Below, piece by piece: positions 1 through 8,934 of a DNA stretch of 35,249 nt (positions within the stretch are counted from its first letter, which is position 1; each line of letters starts with the position of its first letter). The notes below the pieces were generated by a model. That model ran no database searches and was not told the DNA's origin. It worked only from the letters and a program-made list of their open reading frames with translations. The DNA comes from Acidobacteriota bacterium (GTDB taxonomy: Bacteria; Acidobacteriota; Vicinamibacteria; Marinacidobacterales; Marinacidobacteraceae). The position numbers and the translations under genes were made by a program. Location of the stretch: the NCBI GenBank assembly GCA_009835985.1, contig VXWI01000104.1, positions 1 through 35,249 of the forward strand, read 5' to 3'.

Positions 1-818
1 GGGGTTCGGCGCTTGTGCTCGGTGGCGCGGTACAGCGCGTCGATCCGGTCCGCAACCTCGGCCGGGACCGGCAGGCCCTCGAGGTAGTCATCGATCGCCT
101 GATAGCTGATCCCCAGCGCCTCCTCGTCCGGCAGCCCCGGTCGCAGGTCCTCGAGATCGGCGGTCGGCGCCTTGGCGACGATCGCTTCCGGCGCGCCGAG
201 ATGGGTCGCCAACCGGCGCACCTGGCGCTTGCTGAGCCCGAAGAGCGGACACACGTCCACCCCTCCGTCGCCGAACTTGGTGAAGAACCCGACGAGCGCC
301 TCCGCGGAGTGGTCCGTGCCCACCACGAGTCCGCCCTCGAGGTTCGCGAGGTGGTACTGCACCGCCATCCGCACCCGCGCCTTCGTGTTTCCCCGCGCGT
401 AGTCCCGGGCGGTCTCGGACCCCGCCTCCAGCCGGTCCTTCGGCAACGACGCTTCGAGGGCCCGGACCGCGCTGGCAATGTTCACGCTGACCACTTCCGA
501 GGGCTCGATCCACTCCAGGACGCGCTCGGCGTCGCCGGCGTCGCGCTGCTTGCCGTGGGGAAGCCGCACGGCGACGAAGCGGTACGCCCCGCCGTCCCGA
601 TTCGCCGCGGCGACGGCCAGCGAAGCGAGCCGCCCGGTGAGCGCCGAATCCACGCCGCCGGACACCGCGAGCCAGAGACTCCGCTGCCGGCTGGCGACCA
701 GGTAAGCCCGCAGGAAAGCCACCCGGTCCCGCACTTCGATCTGCGGATCGAGCCGCGGGGAAACCGCGAGACCGCTCCGGAGGCCGGGCGGCGCGGTGCG
801 TTCCTTCACCCCGCGCAT
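1..818 (-). CDS. nadE: Ammonia-dependent NAD+ synthetase, 3' end cut by window edge
   Basis: Catalyses the last step of NAD synthesis: ATP-dependent amidation of deamido-NAD (nicotinate adenine dinucleotide) in the cytoplasm. The reverse strand reads openly from an ATG at 818 to base 3 (272 codons). Residues 53-58 are SGGVDS, the PP-loop ATP motif of the N-type ATP pyrophosphatases. Further on are GNTKARVRM, GTDHSAE, GFFTKFGDGGVDVCPL, LSKRQVR, then PTADLEDL, LPDEEALG, IDDYLEG and TEHKRR close to the edge, which is the NadE order of motifs. No glutaminase domain precedes it, so this is the NH3-dependent short form. The frame stays open upstream of 818 and there is no clear Shine-Dalgarno sequence, so the start is the least certain part. 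It is divergent from the TonB receptor gene. Confidence 0.93.
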   Translation of the reverse strand, partial: MRGVKERTAPPGLRSGLAVSPRLDPQIEVRDRVAFLRAYLVASRQRSLWLAVSGGVDSALTGRLASLAVAAANRDGGAYRFVAVRLPHGKQRDAGDAERVLEWIEPSEVVSVNIASAVRALEASLPKDRLEAGSETARDYARGNTKARVRMAVQYHLANLEGGLVVGTDHSAEALVGFFTKFGDGGVDVCPLFGLSKRQVRRLATHLGAPEAIVAKAPTADLEDLRPGLPDEEALGISYQAIDDYLEGLPVPAEVADRIDALYRATEHKRRT

Positions 819-1058
819 TATGAGGAATTGCGGCCCCGGAAGACCCGGGAGCCCCGAACGGGAAGCCGAATCGCAATTCGGGTTATTGGAGAAAAGTCCC
901 GACAAATCCGTGAAGTCATCGAATAAGCACGATTTTTCAATGAGTTATGGCATCTCTCCGGGAATCCGTCGCTGGTGCGGGACTTGCGGCTCGACCTTGG
1001 TTCGGTTGTCCCATAGAGTCCCGAGCCAAATCGTCTCTCGTCAAGGAGGGCCTCGCTC

Positions 1059-3932
1059 ATGAAACGACACTTGCTGCGATCGCTGACGGTCGCCGCACTG
1101 CTCCTGATTCCGGCGTCGCTCGCGGCGCAGATCACCGCCGGGCGGCTCGACGGCGCCGCTCAGGACGAACAGGGGCTCGTTCTGCCGGGGGTCACCGTCA
1201 CCCTCGAATCGGACGCCCTGCTCGGCAGCCGCGTCGCGGTCACCGACGTCGACGGTTCGTTCCGATTCCAGGGGCTGCCGGCGGGCAGCTACACCATGAC
1301 CTTCGAGCTGGGCGGGTTCGCCACCGTGGTCCGGGAGGACATCACCGTCATCACGGGACAGACGTTCACGGTGAACCAGACGCTCTCCGTGGCCGCGGTC
1401 GCCGAGACGGTGACCGTCACCGGCGAGTCCCCGGTGGTGGACGTGAAGTCCAGCCGCTTCGGTGGGACCTTCGACGACACCGCCATCCTGGAGGTGCCGA
1501 ACTCCACCGATCCGCACGCCATGCTGGCGCTCACCCCGGGCATCCGGATGCGCGGCTTCGACGTGGCGGGCTCCCACAAGGCCCAGCAGTCCGGTTTCGA
1601 TGCCTTCGGGCTCCGCAACCAGAACCGCATCGTCATCGACGGCGTGGACTCCAACTTCAGCACCGGCGGTTTCGGCTTCTACATGGACAGCCTGACCGTG
1701 AACCAGTTCAACATCTCGAACGCCGGCGCCGACGTGGAAAACGCCTGGGCGGGCAACACGATCGTGATGGACATCAAGACGGGCGGTAACGACGTTTCCG
1801 CGCTGCTCTACGCCGACTATCTCGGCGAAGGGTTCGTGGGCGACAACCTGACCTCCGAACTCGAGAGCCGGGGAGCGGGCACGAACCACATGATCACCTA
1901 CTGGGAGGCCCACGCCGACGTGGGCGGCCCGCTGTGGAGGGACAAAGCCTGGTTCTTCCTCGCCTACAACAACAACCTGACCCACCGGGCAATCTCCGGC
2001 CTCGATCCGGAAGTCATCAAGGAAGAAGCCATCCTGCGGAACTACTACACGAAGGTCAACTTCGCACTCTCCGAGAAGGACGAGTTGATCGGCTACAGCC
2101 AGTGGGGCCTCAAGAACCGGCCCAACCGCGGCATCAATAGGCTGAACTCGCCCGACGTCCGCCTCGCGCAGGACTCGTGGACCTGGGTCCACAAGGCCGA
2201 GTGGCAACGGGTCTGGAGCGACCGGGCCTTCTCGAACGTGAAGGCGATGCACTACGGGGTCACTTGGCCGATGGTGCCGGCGGTGGAGCCGGACACCCAC
2301 CCGCCGCGGCAGGATCTGGACACCTCGCGCCGCACCGGCGCCGGGGTCTGGCCGTTCACCTACGACAAGCAGCGGCCGCAGTTCGTCGGCATCCTGAACT
2401 ACTACATCCCCGACGCGGGAGGCAGCCACGACCTCAAGTTCGGAGTGGACTACATGGAGGACTCGCGGCTCTTCTTCTCGAACAACGCCTCGGGATCCAT
2501 CCAGTACCGGGACCGCTCCAGCATCGTGAGCGCCGACAACCCCATGGGGATTTCCGAGATCCTGTTCGTCAACACGCCGACGCCGGTGTCCGACACCCGC
2601 GACGCCAACCTGCACTTCTTCGCGCAGGACACCTGGCAGATCAATCCGCGGGTGACGATCACCGCGGGAATTCGCGTCGCCCACCAGTACGGCTGGTACA
2701 ACTCGGCGGACCTCGCCCCGGACTATCCCGAGTTCTTCCTGAGCGGGGTTTCCATTCCCGAAAAGGACATCTTCACCTGGACCGACTTCTATCCCCGCTT
2801 CGCCGTCACCTACGACGTGACGGGCGAGGGACGGACAGTGGTCAAGGCCTCCGCGAGCCGCTACACCCACAACGTGGGGCCGGACGGCTTCGTGGCCGCA
2901 AACCCGGCAGCGCGCCAGCAGGTCGTTTTCGACTTCATGGATGCCAACGGGAACGGCACCTACGACGGCCAGCACGAGCTCGGCGCCTTGTTGAGCCAAT
3001 CGTCCGGAACCGGTCTTCCGGTCGGCCGGGTCGAGGGCGGCGTCCCGGTGGACTTCTCCAAGAAGCGCTACTACGACGAGATCACGGCTTCGGTCGAGAG
3101 CGAGATCATGCCGGAGACCAACTTCCGCCTTTCGTACGTGCGCAAGATGGACCGGAACGTCTTCGACACCTACCGGGTGGGTCTGCTCGACGCGTTACTC
3201 AACAACGCCATCCTTTGCGGGGACGAGATCTTCCCCTGCCCCGTGAACCCGATCACCGACCAGATGGTGACCACCCTGTCGCGGCCTCCCGAGGGCACCC
3301 CGACCGGCAACGAGGTCAAGACGGGCCCGGCGGGACTCGATTCCAATGAGTACGACAACATCGAGATGGGTCTCAGCCGGCGGTTCCGCAGCGGCCTCTT
3401 CCTGCAGGGCAGCTTCCACTACCAGTGGCGGAACGAGCTCGTCTGCTGCGGCAGCAGCGGGAGCGCCGACACCCAGGCGGACCCGTGGCAACTCGGCATC
3501 CAGGGGGCCGGCCTCAACTGGAACTCGGCGGTGAGCACCAGCCAGGGGCACACCAACTGGAACCTGAAGGCGATCGGGCGCTATGACGTTCCCGACTTTC
3601 CGGTGGCGTTCTCCTTCCAGTACCGCGCGCAGAGCGGCTGGGCCTACGCCCCGATCCTGCCGGTCCGGATCCCGTTCGGCGCCGGCACCAACCAGGTGCC
3701 GCTCTCCGACATGACCGAGCGTTCGGACGACGTATACATTCTCGACCTCCGCGCCGAGGTGAACCTGTCGTTCTGGGACCGCGACCGGTTGTCGCTGTTC
3801 TTCGACGCGTTCAACGTCACGAACTCCAACCCGGTCCTGAACCAGGTCATCCTGGCCGGCTCCCGATACAACACGATCATCGGCTTCCTGGAGCCGCGCA
3901 CCTTCAAGGTCGGCGCGCGCTACCAGTTCTGA
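1059..3932 (+). CDS. TonB-dependent receptor with carboxypeptidase-regulatory-like domain (Oar-like)
   Basis: An outer-membrane receptor of 957 residues, probably for uptake of a large substrate using energy from TonB. Residues 1-23 are a signal peptide ending SLAAQ. Residues about 25-110 form a carboxypeptidase-regulatory-like (Ig-like) domain (LPGVTVTLES, DVDGSFRFQGLPAGSYTM). A plug-like region follows (LTPGIRMRGFDV, NRIVIDGVDSNF), then a long beta-barrel rich in aromatic and Gly residues that ends in RYQF, the usual C-terminal Phe of barrel proteins. AAGGAGG at 1043-1049 fixes the ATG at 1059. This architecture is greatly expanded in Acidobacteriota. The substrate cannot be read from the sequence, and I see no clear TonB box. 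The gene is followed directly by a strong terminator. Confidence 0.95.
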   Translation: MKRHLLRSLTVAALLLIPASLAAQITAGRLDGAAQDEQGLVLPGVTVTLESDALLGSRVAVTDVDGSFRFQGLPAGSYTMTFELGGFATVVREDITVITGQTFTVNQTLSVAAVAETVTVTGESPVVDVKSSRFGGTFDDTAILEVPNSTDPHAMLALTPGIRMRGFDVAGSHKAQQSGFDAFGLRNQNRIVIDGVDSNFSTGGFGFYMDSLTVNQFNISNAGADVENAWAGNTIVMDIKTGGNDVSALLYADYLGEGFVGDNLTSELESRGAGTNHMITYWEAHADVGGPLWRDKAWFFLAYNNNLTHRAISGLDPEVIKEEAILRNYYTKVNFALSEKDELIGYSQWGLKNRPNRGINRLNSPDVRLAQDSWTWVHKAEWQRVWSDRAFSNVKAMHYGVTWPMVPAVEPDTHPPRQDLDTSRRTGAGVWPFTYDKQRPQFVGILNYYIPDAGGSHDLKFGVDYMEDSRLFFSNNASGSIQYRDRSSIVSADNPMGISEILFVNTPTPVSDTRDANLHFFAQDTWQINPRVTITAGIRVAHQYGWYNSADLAPDYPEFFLSGVSIPEKDIFTWTDFYPRFAVTYDVTGEGRTVVKASASRYTHNVGPDGFVAANPAARQQVVFDFMDANGNGTYDGQHELGALLSQSSGTGLPVGRVEGGVPVDFSKKRYYDEITASVESEIMPETNFRLSYVRKMDRNVFDTYRVGLLDALLNNAILCGDEIFPCPVNPITDQMVTTLSRPPEGTPTGNEVKTGPAGLDSNEYDNIEMGLSRRFRSGLFLQGSFHYQWRNELVCCGSSGSADTQADPWQLGIQGAGLNWNSAVSTSQGHTNWNLKAIGRYDVPDFPVAFSFQYRAQSGWAYAPILPVRIPFGAGTNQVPLSDMTERSDDVYILDLRAEVNLSFWDRDRLSLFFDAFNVTNSNPVLNQVILAGSRYNTIIGFLEPRTFKVGARYQF

Positions 3933-3946
3933 TCTGAACCACGCCC

Positions 3947-3984
3947 AAGGGCGGTGGGCTCGCAAGAGCCCACCGCCCTTTTTT
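3947..3984 (+). terminator. Rho-independent terminator of the TonB receptor gene
   Basis: A perfect 15-bp stem (3947-3961 with 3966-3980) carries a GCAA tetraloop and runs into a T tract (3979-3984). It starts 15 bp after the receptor stop codon. Read from the other strand, the hairpin also lies just behind the convergent GWxTD gene but has no T run there, so it is mainly directional. Confidence 0.93.
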
Positions 3985-3992
3985 CTTTCCCG

Positions 3993-6104
3993 CTACCGGC
4001 GCCGGAGCGCCAGCACCCGTTCGTTCTCGGGATCGAGTTCGTACGCCTGATCGAGGAATCGGCCCGCACTCGCCTCGTTTCCCAGCACCAGATGGGTGGT
4101 GGCGAGCAGCACGAGAAGGTCGGCGTCCGGAGCCCGTAGTTCGAGCGCCCGGGTGAGCGGCCCGAGGGCGCCCTCGAAGTCGCCGGTCCGGACGCGCGCC
4201 TCGCCGAGCCGCGCCGCGGTGTCATACCGGTCGGGGTACGCCTCGAAGACCGGGCCCAGAAGCGTCGCGGCTTCCGCCGGGGCGTTGCCCTCCAGGAAGT
4301 ACTGCGCCAGCAGTTCGCGCGCCGGGACGTAGTTGGGACCGACCCGGACCGCCTCCTCGGCGAACGCCCGGGCCAGCGCCGGATTCCCGGCAGCCTCCCA
4401 CTGGCGCGCCCGGACCAGTTCGGGCGCCCCCGCCAGTTCCGGCCGGATCTCGCCGAGTCCCCCGTCCACCAGCGGCCGGGCGAGCGTCGCCCGGGGTGAA
4501 ACCTGGAACGGGGCCGACCGGCGCGCGAGCTCCCTGCCGTCCCCGGCCAGCAGGCGCACGCCGGCGACGTACCGCCCTCCCGGCAAACGGCCGAGCGGTT
4601 GGCTCACGACCAGCGGGCCGTCACGATCGCCGCCAGCGGCGACCGTCCCGCTTACCGGCGCCGGAGGCTCGTCCCCGAAGAGTGCGGCGGGGTCGGGAGC
4701 GACCGTCCATTCCACCCGGGCATCCTCCGGTGCGTTCAACGGCTCCGAGAGGAGGTAGAGAGTCGTCCCCGCGGCAAACACCGAAGAGGGATTGGGCCGG
4801 AGGCTCCGCCGTCCGAACCGGTAACCGCGGTAGAGCGGGTCTCCGCCCAGCAGGTCGCTGCCGTGGGCGAGGACCGGTTCGGTCAGCGCCGGCGACTCGA
4901 ACTGGAGTTCAGGCACTTCGACCGGAGCCTCGAGGAGGGTGTAGGCCCGGCGGCATTCCTCCTCGCTTCGGCTGGGACAGGCGCGGTTCCGCACGATGAT
5001 CCGCAGGTGGTGCGAGCCGGGGATCACCGGGACGACTCCCCGGAAGAGGAAGGGCTGGCCGAGCGCCGCCGCCTCTTCCTCGGAGACCGCGAAGAAGGAC
5101 TCCGCCCGATCGTCGTAGAGCACGGTCTCCGGGTCGTCGAGGGCGCTGATCTCGATGGAGGCGATGAAGACCGCGCCGTAGCGGCCGATCTCGGGATCGC
5201 GCACCACGATCACCGATTCGTTCGGGATCTCGATCGCCCAGTGCAGGTAGTACCCCCCCGGCCCGGGCAGGACATGGTGGAAGCCGGCGCTCTGGACGAA
5301 GTTGAAGAGGTAGTCGCTCTCCACCGTCCCGAAATCGAAACGCTCGGCGTAACCGGTGTCGATTCCGTAGGTGGGGGAGCGGTAGATCTCGTCCATGAGC
5401 GAGACCGTCCCGAAGCCCCGTATGTCGCCGAAGTTGGTCCCCTCGTCGGTGCGGAAGGAGAGCGCCGCCGAGGCGAGTTCGGGGCTGATCTCGTGGAGCT
5501 GGTCGAAGGCCCATTCGATCTGCTGGCGGAAGTCCCCCTGTATGAATGGCTCCGGGGCGATCAGCAGCGCTTGCGGACCGTCCTCCACCGGGCTGTAGAG
5601 CTGCATCTCCCCCGCCCCGAAGCGCCGGAAGAAGAGCAGGTAGAAGAACGGGGGCACGCCGTGCTCCCGGAGGGCGGGATCGTTGTAGAACCACAGCTCC
5701 GCCGGGTAGAGGAAGTTGGAGTAGGAGAAGTCCTCCTTCGTCCGTGGCGGCCCGAGCACGATGTGGAAGCGGCCCCGGTCGGTGCGCCAGCCGGCCCTTC
5801 CGGTGTCCCGGCCGTAGAACTCGGTGGCGTAGGCGATCCGTTCGTAGTGCTCGTCGCGGTACTCGTTCTCCGCGGTGGTCGGGTTGGGATCGCGCCGCTC
5901 CCAGAAGGCCTCGATGAACGCGTCCCGGAGGTCCTCCCCTTCGAGGCGCAGGAAGGCCTGGCGCTCGGTCTCCGCGATGATGTAGACGACCTCTTCCTCG
6001 AGCCAGGCGCGGTGGCGGGGCGCCAGCCCGTCCTGGGCCGCGGCAGCAACACAGACCAGGGCGGCAAGCGTGCCCGCGGCAGCCAGTCGCACCCAGGATT
6101 TCAT
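3993..6104 (-). CDS. GWxTD domain protein with C-terminal TPR repeats
   Basis: An exported 703-residue protein of unknown function. Residues 1-23 are a signal peptide (LAALVCVAAAAQ). The N-terminal domain has the defining motif at 105-109, GWRTD, followed by GRFHIVLGPP, as in GWxTD-domain proteins, which are common in Acidobacteriota and related phyla. The middle part is beta-rich. The last 150 or so residues are helical TPR-like repeats (PALARAFAEEAVRVGPNYVP, GALGPLTRALELRAPDADLL, AGRFLDQAYELDPENERVLA). Its ATG overlaps the stop codon of the upstream membrane-TPR gene by 4 bp (ATGA), so the two are translationally coupled. A scaffold or assembly role at the envelope is plausible but inferred. 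Confidence 0.9.
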   Translation of the reverse strand: MKSWVRLAAAGTLAALVCVAAAAQDGLAPRHRAWLEEEVVYIIAETERQAFLRLEGEDLRDAFIEAFWERRDPNPTTAENEYRDEHYERIAYATEFYGRDTGRAGWRTDRGRFHIVLGPPRTKEDFSYSNFLYPAELWFYNDPALREHGVPPFFYLLFFRRFGAGEMQLYSPVEDGPQALLIAPEPFIQGDFRQQIEWAFDQLHEISPELASAALSFRTDEGTNFGDIRGFGTVSLMDEIYRSPTYGIDTGYAERFDFGTVESDYLFNFVQSAGFHHVLPGPGGYYLHWAIEIPNESVIVVRDPEIGRYGAVFIASIEISALDDPETVLYDDRAESFFAVSEEEAAALGQPFLFRGVVPVIPGSHHLRIIVRNRACPSRSEEECRRAYTLLEAPVEVPELQFESPALTEPVLAHGSDLLGGDPLYRGYRFGRRSLRPNPSSVFAAGTTLYLLSEPLNAPEDARVEWTVAPDPAALFGDEPPAPVSGTVAAGGDRDGPLVVSQPLGRLPGGRYVAGVRLLAGDGRELARRSAPFQVSPRATLARPLVDGGLGEIRPELAGAPELVRARQWEAAGNPALARAFAEEAVRVGPNYVPARELLAQYFLEGNAPAEAATLLGPVFEAYPDRYDTAARLGEARVRTGDFEGALGPLTRALELRAPDADLLVLLATTHLVLGNEASAGRFLDQAYELDPENERVLALRRR

Positions 6105-8137
6105 CGCGTTGCCGGGCCCAGCGTAACCGGCCGGTTCTCCTCGTAGAGCGCGATCCGGGCGGCGATGTCGCCGGCGAACTCCGGATTGCCGGCGTCGATC
6201 GCCAGCGCCTCCGCGGTCCGGGCGGCGGTCAACGCGGCCTCGAAGTCCCCGGCGGCGGCAAGCGCCGCCCCGAGCGTATCGGCGGCGGACGGGCTGACAT
6301 GCCGCGCCAGCTCGGAAGCCCGCCGGGCGTAGCGCACCGCCCGCTCGGGATCGCGCACGTCCGGATAGACCGCGAGGATCCAGGCGGCGGTCTCGAGCGC
6401 CACGAAATCATCGGGAACCGCGGCGAGCGAGATGTCGAGATGGGCCGCCGCCGCGGCGTGTTCACCCCTTCCCGCGAGGATCAGGCCGAGGTTCCGATTC
6501 GCTTCGGGCACACCCGGGTCCACGGCGAGCGCCTCCTTCAGGACCGGCTCGGCCCCCACCGCGTTGTCCGCGGCGAGCAGCATCCGGGCGAGGCCGAGCC
6601 GCGGCTCGACGAGTTCCGGATCGAGCTCGATGGCGCGGCGGTAGTGGCGTTCCGCTTCCAGCCGCACCCCGACCCGCTCCTGGATGAAGCCGAGGTTGTG
6701 GTGGGCGGCTGCGTACTCGTCGTCGAGCTGGAGGGCGCGCCGGAGGGCGCCTTCGGCCTCTTCCCAATCCCCCTGCGAGAGCAGCGCGATCCCCAGGTTG
6801 GCGTGGGCTCGCGGGTACTCGGGATCGATCTCGATGGCGCGCCGATAGCGCGACTCGGCCGCTTCGAGATCTCCGTTCTCCCGATAGGCGAAGCCGAGGT
6901 TGTGCTGGAACTCCGCGCTCTCCGGAACCAGGATGGTGAGGTTCTCGTAGCGCTCCTGGAGCGGCGCGGCGGCGGCGCGGCGCTCGAGGCCGAAGAGCAG
7001 CGCGAGCGGCAGGAAGAAGAGGCCGGCCCACTTGATGGCGTGCGGGGTCAGCCACGGGCTCGCTCCCGGTTCGACGGGCGACGGTCCGGAGGTCCGCCGA
7101 ATCCCGAGCGCGGCGCTCGTCTTCGTCTCGCGGATCTTCCAGATGAAGCCGTCGAAGTAGAAGTGGAGCATGGTCGAGGCCGCCACCAGCGCGAGGACCC
7201 CGCGCTGCACCGCCGGGCTCGAGACCGCCTCGGGAATGAAGCGGAAGAGGCCGTAGCCGAGGACGAGGCCCACGTACACGAAGAGCATGGCCCGTCCGCC
7301 CCCGAAGAGGACCCGGGTGAAGAATCCGGCGTCGTCGTCCCGCGCCCGCTTCCGGTTGAACACCCACACGATCGAGAGGTACTGCACGTCGTGGAACACC
7401 TCGAAGAGGGCGACGCCGAGCACCGCGTAGGGCACCTGAACCGAACACCACCACCAGAAACCGAAGGACATCGCCGCCGCGAGGAGCTTGACGGGATGCT
7501 GTCCCTGCCCGGCCAGCAGGTCCCGGCCGGCCCGGAACACGAACAGCGCGGTGAGGGCGTAAAGACCGAGATCGAAGACGTCCCGGAAGCCGAAGAAGAC
7601 CGCGGGTGACAACAGCGGCGCGCCGAGCGCGTACCAGAGTTCGAGGAGTTCTCCGAGCCGGCCGGGGGAGTGGAGCACGCCGAAGGCGAACCATCCGATA
7701 CACAGGAACCAGTCGAGCCGCGCGGTCAGCCGCCCGGTCGCTCCGACCCGGGCGTCGTAGATCCTGAGGAAGCCGTAGACCTGGAGGGCTCCGTGCCAGA
7801 CCCCCCAGAGGAGCACGATCAGGGACACGCCGTTCAGGCCGTCCGCGGCGAAGCCGAGCGCGGCCGCCGCGAAGACGAGCGGGGACACGACAAAGCGGGT
7901 CCGGAAGCGCCGGAAGAGGGCCCGGTCGCCGTACGCCCGCATCATCCCGGGGAGGTGGTGGCCGAGGGCGCCGAACCCCGCGACCAGGAGCCCCACGGTG
8001 TAGGCCGTCTCCCGGCCCTCGAGCGCGAAAGCCAGGGGGAGGATCAGGATCGGGGTGGCGACCAGCAGGAGCAGGTCCCGGACCGGCCCGAACACCCAGA
8101 GCCCGCCGCGTGCGCCGGCCGCCGTGTCGCTCGCCAA
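6101..8137 (-). CDS. Polytopic membrane protein with C-terminal TPR domain
   Basis: A 678-residue protein in two halves. Residues about 15-370 are hydrophobic with several membrane segments (LLLLVATPILILPLAFAL, VGLLVAGFGALGHH, VLALVAASTMLHFYFDGFIW) and conserved-looking HH, WHG and FDGFIWK signatures. Residues about 400-670 are tandem TPRs (AEFQHNLGFAYRENGDLEAA, YPRAHANLGIALLSQGDWEE, YAAAHHNLGFIQERVG). It is the first gene of a two-gene operon with the GWxTD gene (4-bp overlap). Function is not known. The pairing of two TPR proteins, one in the inner membrane and one exported, suggests a shared envelope complex; this is inference. ATG 8137 is the first Met and sits before the first membrane segment. 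Confidence 0.88.
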   Translation of the reverse strand: MASDTAAGARGGLWVFGPVRDLLLLVATPILILPLAFALEGRETAYTVGLLVAGFGALGHHLPGMMRAYGDRALFRRFRTRFVVSPLVFAAAALGFAADGLNGVSLIVLLWGVWHGALQVYGFLRIYDARVGATGRLTARLDWFLCIGWFAFGVLHSPGRLGELLELWYALGAPLLSPAVFFGFRDVFDLGLYALTALFVFRAGRDLLAGQGQHPVKLLAAAMSFGFWWWCSVQVPYAVLGVALFEVFHDVQYLSIVWVFNRKRARDDDAGFFTRVLFGGGRAMLFVYVGLVLGYGLFRFIPEAVSSPAVQRGVLALVAASTMLHFYFDGFIWKIRETKTSAALGIRRTSGPSPVEPGASPWLTPHAIKWAGLFFLPLALLFGLERRAAAAPLQERYENLTILVPESAEFQHNLGFAYRENGDLEAAESRYRRAIEIDPEYPRAHANLGIALLSQGDWEEAEGALRRALQLDDEYAAAHHNLGFIQERVGVRLEAERHYRRAIELDPELVEPRLGLARMLLAADNAVGAEPVLKEALAVDPGVPEANRNLGLILAGRGEHAAAAAHLDISLAAVPDDFVALETAAWILAVYPDVRDPERAVRYARRASELARHVSPSAADTLGAALAAAGDFEAALTAARTAEALAIDAGNPEFAGDIAARIALYEENRPVTLGPATR

Positions 8138-8217
8138 AGTGGTGTCCCGTCAGTGCGGGAATCTACCAAGCGGGGCCGAGGTTCCACGGCGCGGACACGG
8201 TCGGCCCTACGCGCTTT

Positions 8218-8260
8218 GCGGGCCTCCGGCCCGCGTGCCGGCTGATGCCGGCGTTCCAAG
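8218..8260 (+). repeat. Double-hairpin REP-like repeat, copy 1
   Basis: Hairpin 1 is GCGGGCC-TCC-GGCCCGC (8218-8234), hairpin 2 is GCCGGC-TGAT-GCCGGC (8237-8252), and the tail is GTTCCAAG (8253-8260). The same layout recurs at 8485, 18002 (rearranged), 18107, 20227 and 21650 (hairpin 2 and tail), with different stem bases but preserved pairing. Confidence 0.8.
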
Positions 8261-8280
8261 CCGGGGTGCCATCCGGGGGG

Positions 8281-8395
8281 AGAGTGTGAGAGCGGGGCTT
8301 GCCCCCCTTTCACAAGAGGACAGCGCAAAACCGGAACTCGCCGAAGTGCGCCGACGGCGCGCGAGGGAGTTTCGATTTCCGGCACGAAGTGCCGG
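8281..8395 (+). repeat. Dispersed palindromic repeat with covarying stem, copy a
   Basis: An imperfect GTGA...TTTCAC palindrome (about 8286-8313) precedes stem arms AAACCGGAACTC (8328-8339) and GAGTTTCGATTT (8367-8378). The same composite order recurs at about 17777-17910 and 21755-21835, always on the plus strand and always between genes. Confidence 0.78.
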
Positions 8396-8484
8396 GCGGA
8401 TCCGGGAGGGGGCGTCCTTCCTCGCTCTCGTAGCGCTACCGGGAGACATTCCGGCAACGGCCCCCTCCCGGGTCCGCATGGTGC

Positions 8485-8527
8485 GCGGTGCGGAGCACCG
8501 CGGTGCCGGTCTGGAGACCGGCGTTCC
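8485..8527 (+). repeat. Double-hairpin REP-like repeat, copy 2
   Basis: Hairpin 1 is GCGGTGC-GGA-GCACCGC (8485-8501), hairpin 2 is GCCGGTC-TGGA-GACCGGC (8505-8522), tail GTTCC. It ends at the stop codon of the minus-strand gene at 8528, so it forms that gene's 3' end. Confidence 0.8.
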
Positions 8528-8821
8528 CTACGGCCAGCGGCCGCGGGTGGATTTCTTGAGGATGCGGCCCTGACTGTTCATCAGGCCGACGGTCTTGCCC
8601 ACGAGGATCAGCTTCGCGTTTTCGATGTCGGCGTCGTTCGCGCAGGCGATGTAGACCGGACCGCGGAAGCCCCGGAGCCTGCCGCAGGCGGAGCGCAGGG
8701 TTCGCGAGGTCTCGACGTTGATGGTGATCTTGTCCGTGCGGATGTCGGGACCCTTGCCGCGGCGGTACCGCCCGCCATGTTTTTCGGCGAGCGCTTTGGC
8801 GACCGCTACCTTGCCTGCCAT
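8528..8821 (-). CDS. Small unknown protein, faintly nuclease-like
   Basis: A basic protein of 97 residues with no signal peptide or membrane segment. AGGGGGAG lies a few bases before the ATG. I do not recognise the family with certainty. The middle reads G-P-D-I (24-27), then a strand ending INVET (34-38), a helix, and RGPVYIAC. This resembles the D...(E/Q)xK layout of PD-(D/E)xK nucleases, but the Lys of ExK is replaced (ET rather than ExK), so a catalytic role is doubtful. The C-terminus is Lys/Arg rich (RILKKSTRGRWP), which would suit nucleic-acid binding. It stands alone between repeats and the M20 gene. Confidence 0.62.
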   Translation of the reverse strand: MAGKVAVAKALAEKHGGRYRRGKGPDIRTDKITINVETSRTLRSACGRLRGFRGPVYIACANDADIENAKLILVGKTVGLMNSQGRILKKSTRGRWP

Positions 8822-8934
8822 GGTCTCCCCCTACCCTCCCGGCCGCTCGAGAGAGCCGGCAAACGCTATCACACCACTACGGTTTCGGGAATGCTGCGCC
8901 ACAGGCGATGCAACAACGTAACACTACGCAAAAA

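Larger units (their letters stand above)
8138..8527. other. 390-bp non-coding gap filled with palindromic repeats
   Basis: I see no gene here. The gap holds two copies of the double-hairpin repeat (8218-8260 and 8485-8527) and one copy of the larger covarying-stem repeat (about 8281-8395), all in the same orientation. Short open frames across it are explained by the repeats. Confidence 0.75.

Noticed and set aside
1041..2999. A 652-codon open frame antisense to the TonB receptor gene
   Set aside because: High GC at third positions keeps the opposite strand open. The product is rich in Val, His, Gly and Arg with no domain, while the plus strand has a clear receptor with signal peptide and terminator.
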